Below are positions 1-8,500 of a DNA stretch of 12,189 nt, piece after piece. The stretch's first letter is position 1; the number at the start of each line of letters is the position of its first letter. The stretch comes from Larix sibirica (lineage: Eukaryota; Streptophyta; Pinopsida; Pinales; Pinaceae): positions 16,228-28,416 of the forward strand of contig NWUY0300043068.1 in assembly GCA_004151065.3 (NCBI GenBank), written 5' to 3'. Position numbers and translations under genes: made by a program. Below the pieces are notes generated by a model. The model searched no databases and was not told where the DNA came from. It was given only the letters and a program-made list of their open reading frames with translations.

Positions 1-40
1 ATGAGAGAAATGGTGAGGGAGAGGAGTTTTTATTTCTTGC

Positions 41-270
41 TCACTCTCTCTAAACCCTAAAATGCCTAAGGGTCCCACCCAACACTAAGATAGAAAAAAA
101 TTGCACAAAAAAACCTCATGTGCGTGGGAGTGTCCAAGGTTGTGCGGGAGCTCGTGGGGAGCACTAGAGTAGTGTGCTAGGATCGTGCTGGGAGCGTGCT
201 CCTGAAATGGCAGGGAGGGTGCCCACNTATCTCCCCTCTCTAACCCTAAAAATTCGCTAGGTCCCACCCA
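41..270. repeat. Degenerate direct repeat with telo-box motifs around an N
   Basis: The stretch from about 43 to 80 and that from about 233 to 270 share, with mismatches, CTCTCTAA(A)CCCTAAAA followed by a GGTCCCACCCAA block, then an A-rich run. Each contains a telo-box-like word (AAACCCTAA at 52-60; AACCCTAAA at 242-250). An N at 227 lies just before the second copy, so part of the repetition may reflect assembly. Confidence 0.55.
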
Positions 271-299
271 AAGAGCAAAAAATTTAAAAAAAAAAACAT

Positions 300-575
300 A
301 AAATAGCTTACCTTTCCACCGGTTTTCGGGGAGCGACCTCCTGTCCGCGGAAGCGCTCGGTAAGCGATGTGGAAGCGAGGTGGAAGCGTGGAGGGTGGAG
401 CTCGGAGCGCTCGAGAGCAAAAACATTTCTCACAGAGGCAAGGAGCACATTTTGCCAAGCTGAAGCGGGGTTCCGAAAATCCAAAGCGAGCTTCCTTCAA
501 CGTTTCGCCCACGCTTTCGCTCGGAGCGCGACTTTCCTGTCCGGACTGTGGGGGGGGGTGGACGCTTCGGCAACC
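300..575. other. CpG-dense patch with recurring GAAGCG words
   Basis: This stretch is markedly richer in G, C and CpG than the AT-rich DNA after it. GAAGCG occurs at 350, 372, 383 and 462, its complement CGCTTC at 563, close variants at 361 and 483, and the 10-mer GCTCGGAGCG at 400-409 and 519-528. A nine-G run lies at 550-558. Open frames on both strands show no domain. It may be a fragment of an unrecognised repeat family or a regulatory CpG patch. Confidence 0.5.
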
Positions 576-1086
576 CTGGCCAATACATTAAAACCATAAG
601 TTGAAAACGCCCTCATGGAGCAAATTCGCCCTCCCTAAGAAGGAATAAGTCGTGGACCCCATCTCTAATGATAACCACATAATATATGGTCCAAAAGCAT
701 AGTGTAGCATAAAAATATAATCCCAAGTCATAAGCTGCCCCAACATTAGCCATTTCGATTAATTTGCTAAGTCAATGGTCACTTTAATTTAATTAATTAT
801 GCTGTTATATATGGCTGAACATGTAATTTGTTTAAAATGGCTATTTCCCTTCCTGGAAGCTCGAAACAATTGTGCTAATGAGATCAGAGACCTCAAATCC
901 TCTAATAATGATCACAAGAACCAAATGAATCCATCAAATATTCACTGTATAGCTCAATCCATACCCAAACAATAAAAACAAGACCCTAACCACTGATAAT
1001 AATTAAAGATATATCGAACTGAAGCATATCATGGCCAACTGAATCCTAGAATCATATATGGGACCCCAGTGGATGCCAAAAAACCA

Positions 1087-1114
1087 AAATCGCATGTCCG
1101 GATCCATGCGATTT
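1087..1114. repeat. Perfect 10-bp inverted repeat (hairpin)
   Basis: Arms AAATCGCATG (1087-1096) and CATGCGATTT (1105-1114) flank an 8-nt spacer that itself contains palindromic TCCGGA. No neighbouring gene explains it. Confidence 0.8.
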
Positions 1115-1813
1115 GACGAAGGAGCTTCTATATGTGACGTCGTTGTAATGTTCTACAATGTTATATTCTTCTTCTTATAGCAAAATATCAAAGACGTTTT
1201 CTTCATGTTTAAGATGAAGGTACCCAATGTTTCTAGTCATATTGAACCAAGAATTACATCAACATCTTCTTTATGCATAGTTGTAACATTGAATTTAGAT
1301 ATGAATTTATAATCACAATTGTTAGTTGTAGGTCCTTAATTTCATATTGTTCACTGCTATAGGTGGCTTTCTTTTCAATTATACATAGCTTTGGAATTAA
1401 TAGTTGATTTGCCAAGTCGACAATAATGTAATTTTCCTTCTCGTCTGGTCAAAGGTTGATGCTAATATCTTTTTCTTGAATAGTGCCTTTGAATTTTATT
1501 ATTGTAAAACATTGGGTTGAAGGACCTTTGCAGGAAAACCTTCTTCCTTATTTTTGTTAGAATCCATTAAAAACCTTTTTTTTTCATAATTTCATTGAGC
1601 AATTAAATGCTTAGAAATTTTAAACACTCCTTTTAATAAAACCCATATATCTTTTTGGAGTTTTATTTAAGACCTTGGCGTTTTTTATTTTGTAAACTTA
1701 GGAATTTAAATAGACTTCAGTAATCTCTTTATAACTTGAAATCGGAACTTAAGAATTACGTTTATAACCCTTAGAAAGTCAAGGCAAGGTTACTTGGGAG
1801 CGGGAGCGGGAGC

Positions 1814-1815
1814 NN
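1814..1815. other. NN ambiguity at a GGGAGC repeat
   Basis: Two undetermined bases directly after (GGGAGC)3. Similar single Ns at 227 and 10225 also sit at repeat boundaries. Together they look like contig joins or minimal gap marks; continuity across them should not be assumed. Confidence 0.75.
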
Positions 1816-1885
1816 GCCATAACAAAGCCGACTCATTCAGTCGAATTGTTGTCCCCCTCGTGCTTCCTGGCCACGTGCGGATCAT

Positions 1886-2867
1886 GCAGAGGTATTAAAG
1901 AAGATGGCTAAGGACAAAATTCATGGGCCCGATGGATGGACTATTGAGTTCTATATTTAGTTTTTTTATTTGATTGGTCCTTCTCTCATTACTAATTTGG
2001 TGGAAGAATCCCACATATCTGGGCAGGTGTCGGGTGGGGTTAATGCCACCTTTTTAGTTCTTATCCCAAAGGTCTCCAATCCTTCTTCATTTCAAGATTT
2101 CCGTCCTATTTCGCTCTGTAATTTTTTATACAAGATTATCTCTAAAGTCATTGCAAATCGGCTGAAGGACATTTGGGTTTCTTCATCATCAGTAGATCTT
2201 TGATGCTATTGGTATGGCCTAGGAGACTATTCATTCTGCAAAACTACACCGCTGTAGTTCAATTGTATTAAAGCTTGATTTGGTGAATGCCTATGACAAA
2301 GTTTATTGGCCTTTCCTTTGACTTCTCTTCTTGAATGCGGGATTAAACTTCGAAGTTATGTAGTGGATTATGGGTTGTGTTTCTTTGGCCAATTTTATTG
2401 TCCTCGTCAATGGCAGTCCTTGATCCTTTTTCAAAATCTCTCGTGGGTTGCATCAGGGTTGCCCACTTTCGCCACTACTTTTTCTATTGGTGATTGAGGG
2501 ACTGAGCAGGATGATCCTCCAGGCTAAGGAGGAAGGAAAAATAACCGGTATCAAGGTCTCCTCTAGTCACTTTGTCACGCATCTCCTCTTCATTGATGAT
2601 GTTTTATTATTTGGAATTGGTGATTTGGCGGAGTGGTATTGCTATAAAGAGATATTGGAATGCTTTTGTCTTGCCTCGTTCATGGAGTTTAGCACTCCAC
2701 AATCGTGCCTTTTTCAACTTTTTCCAGAAGAGACTATTTGCTCGCAGGTGCAAAATCTGTTCCCTTTTGCTCTTAAGAACCTGGAAGATGGGATGAAATA
2801 TATGGGTTATCAACTTAAACCCAATGATTATTTGATTACTGATTGGTATTGGTTAGTCAGAAGGTAG
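1886..2867 (+). pseudogene. LINE reverse transcriptase domain (broken)
   Basis: The first segment (frame of 1892) reads KDKIHGPDGW, then crosses a TAG at 1958 and continues with FRPISLCNFLYKIISKVIANR, a hallmark of plant LINE RT. After a frameshift near 2180-2193 the second segment (frame of 2193) reads LDLVNAYDKV (catalytic Asp codon 2277-2279), HQGCPLSP (from 2451) and FIDDVLLF with the two catalytic Asp codons at 2595-2600. In-frame stops lie at 2193, 2220, 2319, 2361 and 2421. All three metal-binding aspartates remain legible, yet no functional enzyme could be made. Confidence 0.9.
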
Positions 2868-3686
2868 AGAAAAAGATTAACTCTTGGTATTTTCGATATC
2901 TATCGCTGGGGTCCGACTCTGAATTCTGTATTGAACAACATGCCCATTTACCGGCTTACACTGGCTAAAGTGCCGATCAGTATCCTTATTCAGCTTCGGA
3001 ATGTCTTTTATAATTTTCTTTGGTCCTCTTCTCAGGGTAAGCCTTGTTATTAGCTGGTGGCTTGGGATAAAATTTTCACCAAATCGGCTAGAGGTTGGGG
3101 CATTAGGAACATTTTTGGGGTTAATATTACACTTCATCTGAAAAAATCCTCTAGAGGGGTTTAACACATTCGGGCTTTTTGGGGGGATATAGTCATGAAC
3201 AATTATTTAAAGCAACTCTCGATACCTGAATGGATTAGGAAGGCTCAGAAAAAATTCCCTTCTGCCTCGAATATCGAATATGTGGTGATAGTGGGATGGT
3301 AGATACTTTTCCTCTTTTGAATCGTTGGCTGTCTTGGCAGGTTAGGGGACGATTATCAGGTGAGGATTGACTTTGATCCTATTGTAGCTATTGATCCTAA
3401 TTGTTGTCTTTCCCCCTCCACACTATAGGCACTTCACTCCAAAGGATATTGATTTCTTAACCATGTAAGAAACTTTAATTCTGAGTCTTTGACTGGTTAT
3501 TGGTTATCCGCGTCGGACCTTGGGCTTAGCGCTCATGAAGCCTTGGAGTGGGACGGGTATGTTGCTGTAATTGGAAATCTTGGTATTATGCTGCATGATT
3601 TTTCTGATCGTCTTGTTTGGTCATGGAATCATTCGTCGGGTGAAGTGACTACATGGTTGGCATACACAGGACCATTGCTTTCTTGA
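2850..3686 (+). pseudogene. LINE ORF2 region between RT and zinc finger (broken)
   Basis: Continuing in shifted frames, it reads KVEKKINSWYFRYLSLG (from about 2852), then after a shift near 2920 LNNMPIYRLTLAKVP, FLWSSSQGK, a stop near 3052, and the conserved GWGIRN (3093-3110). Later segments read IPEWIRKAQKKFPSAS and, at 3489-3686, SLTGYWLSASDLGLS, RLVWSW and SSGEV. This is the thumb/connection region seen in plant LINEs and RT-related proteins. Stops at 3162, 3300 and elsewhere confirm decay. Confidence 0.8.
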
Positions 3687-4156
3687 ACTCTATTATTTAT
3701 CAGAAATGGTGGCATTGGCGATTGTGGAAGTGGCAGGCACCAATCAAGATACTATGTTTCACTTGGATGGATCTCAACAATAGAATTCTCATTGGCGAAA
3801 ATTTTGTTAAAAGAGGCGGTATGGAGCCAACGTGTTGTCCATTCTGTCTTCATGATGCTAAGACAGTGGAACATTGATTTGTTTTTTGTCATTGAACCTC
3901 TCAAATTTGGGATGAGGTAACTTATCGTTTGAATATTACTGGTTGTTAGAACTATAACTCGCTTGAGTCTTGCCTCTATCATTGGTTTCAGGTGCGGAAG
4001 TTATCCTCGCCTTTCCCTCTTAGTTTTATTTGGGGATTGTGGCGCTATAGGAATCTTATTTTATTTGAGGGTATCAAGTTCGAATTTGAAGGAGCTTGCA
4101 GATTTATTACTAAGTTCTCTACCGGATCATATAAGAAACCTTCTTCTTAGAAGTTA
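3686..4156 (+). pseudogene. LINE zf-RVT zinc-finger region (broken)
   Basis: One frame (that of 3653) reads WKWQAPIKILCFTW, NNRILIGENFVKRG, then CPFC (Cys codons 3836 and 3845), EH (His 3872) and, past a TGA at 3875, a Cys at 3887. The Cys-Cys-His-Cys spacing fits the zf-RVT finger. The same frame goes on through stops to SQIWDEVTY and FIWGLWRYRN, the conserved linker to RNase H. Stops at 3875 and 3893 are TGA, with TAG further on. Confidence 0.85.
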
Positions 4157-4196
4157 TTACTGAAAACTCCTCATTGATGTCGAATTAGTCCCCTGT

Positions 4197-4600
4197 CAGG
4201 TTCTTGATGGGGCGGAACAGAGAGGTGTATATGGAGTAGGAATTCTTCTTCTCCTTGCATCTGATCATTTTATTGAGATCTCAATGGGTTGTGGACTTGG
4301 CAGCAATACTAGAGCCGAACTGCTTTCATTATGGGGATTGTTATTTATTGTTCCTACTTATCATATAGCTTCTATGCAGGTCTTTGGGGATTCCTTTGCT
4401 ATCATTGATTGGATCAATGGTTCTCGACAACTATATCATTGGGAATCTAGGGTTCTTATGCATCAGCATTTTACTTGGACGCACTACTTGCACATCTCCA
4501 TGAATTACAATCAAGTTATCAACGTGCTGACCTCCTCTCAAAGAAGGGGCTGGCACTTGCAGAAGGCATGGTTAAATCCTGTAGATTTTTTGCAGTTTAA
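4197..4600 (+). pseudogene. LINE RNase H domain and ORF2 C-terminus (one frameshift)
   Basis: The frame of 4206 reads LDGAEQRGVYGVGILL (first catalytic Asp codon 4206), GSNTRAELLSLWGLL (Glu codon 4317) and VFGDS (Asp codon 4389). A frameshift between about 4440 and 4508 moves the end to another frame, which reads YQRADLLSKKGLALAEGM with the final acidic Asp codon at 4529 and the natural TAA at 4598-4600. RNase H degrades the RNA strand of the RNA:DNA hybrid made by the RT. All four acidic positions are still present. Confidence 0.88.
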
Positions 4601-4610
4601 TTGGTAGAGG

Positions 4611-4641
4611 AAAGCTCCTTCAGCATCTATTGAGGAGCTTT
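4611..4641 (+). other. Stem-loop in LINE 3' UTR
   Basis: Perfect 9-bp arms AAAGCTCCT (4611-4619) and AGGAGCTTT (4633-4641) flank a 13-nt loop, starting 10 nt after the ORF2 stop and followed by a T-rich stretch. In several LINEs a 3' stem-loop is recognised by the encoded RT; that role here is inference. Confidence 0.6.
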
Positions 4642-4642
4642 T

Positions 4643-5305
4643 TTTGGACTTTTTGTGTAACAATCTTATCAGTTTGATATCAAAGCATGCTCTTTTTTTG
4701 TATATTTTTGTGAACAATATAACTGTATGTGATTACTTGGTCCATATTAGATTATGTTTGTCTATATTTGTGATTAACAGTATACATGAAAGCTATCCAT
4801 GGGATAAGTTATATTTGTAGTTTCTTTGCTTCAATTCATGAATAGCAAGGAATTTTTTTTTTTTTTTAATTTCAAAACTAATAGATTTAATGATTTTTTT
4901 TTTCTAAAATAATACATTTTCTATACCATTAATTGGTGGCAGCGATGGGAAATAAATATCCAAACATAATAATAATTAATTATAAAATGGGCAAACGACA
5001 GTTTACCAAACAACCTGCACCTTCATGGGCGACATCTTCATCTTCAAGGGCGACAGGGGATAGTACAACCATTTTCCCATTTGATCGTAACAGTAGCTTG
5101 TAAAACACCTGAACCAGAGTATCTTCAAAAGTGCTTTAACCCTGAAATTAACTATATTCATAATGATTTTAGCCAGCACTATAGAAGGCTGCAAACAACA
5201 CCCTCAGCTGTAGAACCAACTTTTCTTATATTCAGTGATACCATCTAGATATAGATCTGAAATAGGCACTTTCACTTCTTCTGAAGTGGAAACTGTGCAA
5301 TATAT
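4643..5305. other. Intergenic, LINE tail to GDSL 3' end
   Basis: AT-rich. It holds the probable remainder of the LINE 3' region, T runs at 4853-4867 and 4894-4903, and the presumed 3' UTR of the GDSL gene on the - strand (just below 5306). No gene, target-site duplication or clear polyadenylation signal was recognised. The small - strand open frame at 5003-5194 has no motif. Confidence 0.7.
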
Positions 5306-5523
5306 TTATGCGAGGGAAGCTAATGTCTGCAAATTGTAAGGAAATACGAAGGGAGGTGATCCTGTGAGGCACATATTGGCACTGAGCTTGTGCACCAACG
5401 ATGTGGGATGATATCCGTCGAAGTAGTAATACTGTGAAGAATCGGCGCAAAGTGGGATACCATTGTTGCAGAGTCCGAAATTCACACTTCCTCCGCAGCA
5501 AGCATCTTTCTCATTTACAATGC
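5306..5523 (-). CDS. GDSL exon 5: catalytic Asp-His block and C-terminus
   Basis: The exon encodes residues 286-357 and the TAA stop. The acceptor TTATGTGCAG precedes 5523 and completes a glycine codon with exon 4. It carries DACCGG, a cysteine-containing loop, and YYYFDGYHPT, in which Asp321 and His324 complete the Ser-Asp-His triad. The C-terminus runs about 30 residues past the histidine, as is usual. No AATAAA signal was recognised on the - strand just downstream. Confidence 0.92.
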
Positions 5524-8500
5524 CTGCACATAAAAACAATCATCCAGCATTTAAATTGCTGTAGGCTTGTACTAGGTACTTAGAGATAAGTTATCAAATG
5601 GATGATCGGAAAATACATCTGTAAAAATTTAATCTTGTGACCTGTTCTTGATGAAGTTATGGCTTTAAAAAATGGTTTCTTTCAGTCTATTTATAGGGAA
5701 AAGGAATACACAAGCTGATGGGCTGTCCAAGGAAGATTTAGAAATGATACCAGGTCATTGGTAGATATGAGAGGAACTAAAGGCCATATAACTGACTTTC
5801 CAATCTTTCATCTTATTAACAGGTTACTATTTGTACTTTTATGGTTTTACATTTACTGTCTCCAGGTTCTCTGTTATAATCTGTAGGTAACAAGGTATAT
5901 ATTATCCATTTGGAAGTAGGGAAGTTTCAACAAAATTCTCTTGAATAAGAATAGTATGTTTTAATAGAACATCAATTGAGTAACTCTAGAGGAAAGATTT
6001 TTAAAATCATTATTAATCAATCCTTTGGCACTTCCATGAAAGTACCATCCTTTTTTCTCCACAAGCATCATGAGAGAACTACTGATGGTTCTGTCACAGA
6101 TTGTATCTATTTTGTATAAGTTCTGATGGTTCTGTCACATATTGTATCTATTTTGTATAAGTTATTGTAAGAGAACTATCATATCCTCCTTAAACACTAT
6201 GAAAATGCTTGAAAAACATCTGTTGAATATAATTTTGTTATATATTAATAAAATTATGGATTCTTTTCCACCAAAAAATGCAAAGCTAAAATGGCTTAAC
6301 GCTAATTTATCTCTCTGCATTGCAAGCAAATTGCAATCGGAGCATAGGGTCATATTCAAGCAAATTGTAGTCGGATCATAGGGTCATATTCTATAGCTTG
6401 GGGAGACTAAAATGAATCCTTTTATCAGGGGATTATTATTATTATTTAATAAATAAAATAAAACTAATTTATTTTAATGAGAATATTTTTTACCATTTGG
6501 TAACTTGATCCAGAATGGATTTCTGCTGGACCAAAAAACTTGATCCAGAATGGAAACTAAAAGCAATGTGGAGTATCTAACCATAACGGGTTGGATTTTG
6601 ATAGATTTCAACAGATGAGTCATAGATATTGTTGTACATAAAGTGACTCCCTGGAAGTTGGGCCTGCAGTCGCTGCAATATGGTAAATAGTCTTTTGTTG
6701 TAGGCCTGCGCAGACTCTTGAAGAAATGAGACGCATCCTCCCTCTTCCGTTCCGTACAGTTCACGTGCAAATGGTGTGCACCCTATGGCTGGCATTGCAC
6801 CCACTGTAAACTTTCTAGCTCCCAGATTATAGAGATTCTGCATTTATTCAATCACTGTTCACTGTCTTAATTCAAATAAACAACTATATTCATATTCTTC
6901 TAGAAAAAAGTATTGATTATATTGATTCCATAAATTAATCTCTCATACAAAGATCATGATGGGCTGCTAATAATTGATTAATTACCACGAGGTGACTGGT
7001 ATAAGTAGAGATGAGAATGTCTTCGAAGTCCGCAGGGGAATACAATGCGTATGCAGGATCCCATGGTATGGAATAGTGGTTGAAATAGTCATTGCTTCCC
7101 GTTGTTACTAAAAAAATTGCTCTGGAAATGATTGAGGATGCCATGTTTGTGCCAACCTTCTCTATCAGCTTGTGTTTAGCATCTTGGAAGTTCTTAATTT
7201 GATCCCCCAAAGAAATATGTTGTCCCTGAACTTGTGAAATCCACATGACAAAAAATATTTCAGAAACAGATGGAACTCTAAAATACACACAAATTGAACT
7301 CTAAAGCAACAAACCTTCTATTTCATCCAAACCACAATAGGTTCCTTGTACAATGTTCATCTACCATTTTTGAATTCTTTAGATAAATATAGAACAGAAT
7401 ATTTTTCCAAGCCCGCCCAATATCAAGAGACAGACAAAAATAGAGTTTTAAATTTCAGTCAAATTCTTGTAACTTATTCGTGCCCAACTCACAAAGGGAA
7501 GACGCAGAAGACCCCAACTGCAGTTTTATTCCTAGCTCAACTGCTACTTCCACTTGATATAAATTATCTCCAAGATTTGTGTAAAAAAATTACAGATAAT
7601 TAATTATGATATAAAGGAAGTTTCTCTTCTCTATGAGCAAAAATCAGTTCAGGTAGATAATTGCAACTAGATAAGATAAACTAATTTGAAAATAAACAGT
7701 TTCTAAAATCGTAATATTTTAAATTAGATCATAAAAATTAAAAACTTTAAAAAAGGACAATAATAATTATAAGCCTCTATACATAGATCTATTTAAATCC
7801 CAGATCTTTTGAGCAGTCAGAGGGATCAAAAGAAAAATACACCTAACTAATTATACTCTTTGTGCTTATTAAATATGCGATTAAAATTGATCTATGCTGG
7901 TAGTTTGAAAGATGGGTTCAGATTGTCCTTAGTGAAAGATGAGTTCAGATTATCCCTAGAAAATGAAATGGACTTCAAACTGGGAAATTGAAGACTTATA
8001 TTTAGCTGATATATCATTATTCATTTGAGTTTTGGTAAGAAAGAAGATCATATCATTATTCATTTGAGTTTTGGTCAGAAAGAAGATCATTTGAGTTTTG
8101 GCAAGATCTTGGAAAAAAATGCATCATAGACGACAATTATGACCTCACGCTAAAGCTCCATACTAAATAAAAATTTATTAAAATGAGATCAACCCAATGA
8201 TCACCTACACAGAACAACAATTTTACATGATAAAATCTTTATATATATTCACATAAGTCAATTGAAACTTAGTTCTCAACACCTAGCAAAGAAAACATGA
8301 CAATGGAAAAATATAAATAAAGAAAGCCTCTATACTAGAGCAAAAAGAAACAGAGAATGAGGTATACTCGAGCAAAAAGAAGCAGAGAATGAGGTGCATG
8401 TAATGCTGAGATGCCTAATATCAAAGCAAGAAAGGAAGAAGCACAAAATAAAGCATGAACAATTGAACTTTTACATACTATTTGGGTTCGCCCTCTAAAC

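Larger units (their letters stand above)
576..1885. other. AT-rich intergenic stretch, no gene seen
   Basis: No open frame with a recognisable motif, RNA gene or transposon end was found on either strand. It contains the hairpin at 1087-1114, a TGACGTC word near 1134, and, at 1796-1813, three GGGAGC units abutting NN at 1814-1815. A G-box CACGTG lies near 1872, just before the LINE. Confidence 0.7.
1886..4642 (+). mobile_element. 5'-truncated, inactive LINE (L1-like, with RNase H), ORF2 remnant
   Basis: Read across three frames, the + strand gives in order an RT domain, a C-terminal region, a CCHC zf-RVT finger and an RNase H domain, the layout of plant LINE ORF2 of the RNase H-bearing group. 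The upstream endonuclease domain and ORF1 are absent; the match begins shortly after the NN at 1814-1815, so truncation may be natural or caused by the assembly break. At least ten premature stops and several frameshifts make it non-autonomous and ancient. It ends in a 3' region with a stem-loop (4611-4641) but no poly(A) tail or target-site duplication was found. It lies tail-to-tail with the GDSL gene. Confidence 0.9.
5524..6581 (-). other. GDSL intron 4 (1058 bp)
   Basis: AT-rich intron bounded by GT at 6581-6580 and AG at 5525-5524. Apart from three small two-copy direct repeats (listed separately) and an ATT run near 6431-6447, I see no gene or transposon in it. Short open frames on both strands at 6142-6381 and 6162-6359 lack any recognisable motif. 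Confidence 0.85.

Noticed and set aside
85-599. Open frames on both strands in the GC-rich left end
   Set aside because: They overlap one another, lack any domain or splice logic, and are expected by chance in GC-rich DNA with few stops; one even crosses the N at 227.
1970-4600. Several separate small protein genes on the + strand
   Set aside because: The segments join in order into one LINE ORF2 with RT, zinc finger and RNase H; they are pieces of a decayed element.
4853-4903. Poly-T runs as a poly(A) tail of a - strand retro-insertion
   Set aside because: There is no coding or SINE-like sequence attached and no flanking target-site duplication; the runs fit ordinary AT-rich intergenic DNA.
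5232-5583. Other-frame open frames overlapping GDSL exon 5
   Set aside because: They are shadows of the exon, which has catalytic motifs in its own frame.
7346-7603. Open frame of 85 codons on the + strand
   Set aside because: It lies within intron 2 of the GDSL gene, has no recognisable motif, and AT-rich composition explains its sequence.
6082-8394. CRISPR-like arrays
   Set aside because: The repeats are two-copy tandem pairs with no spacers of uniform size, in a plant intron.
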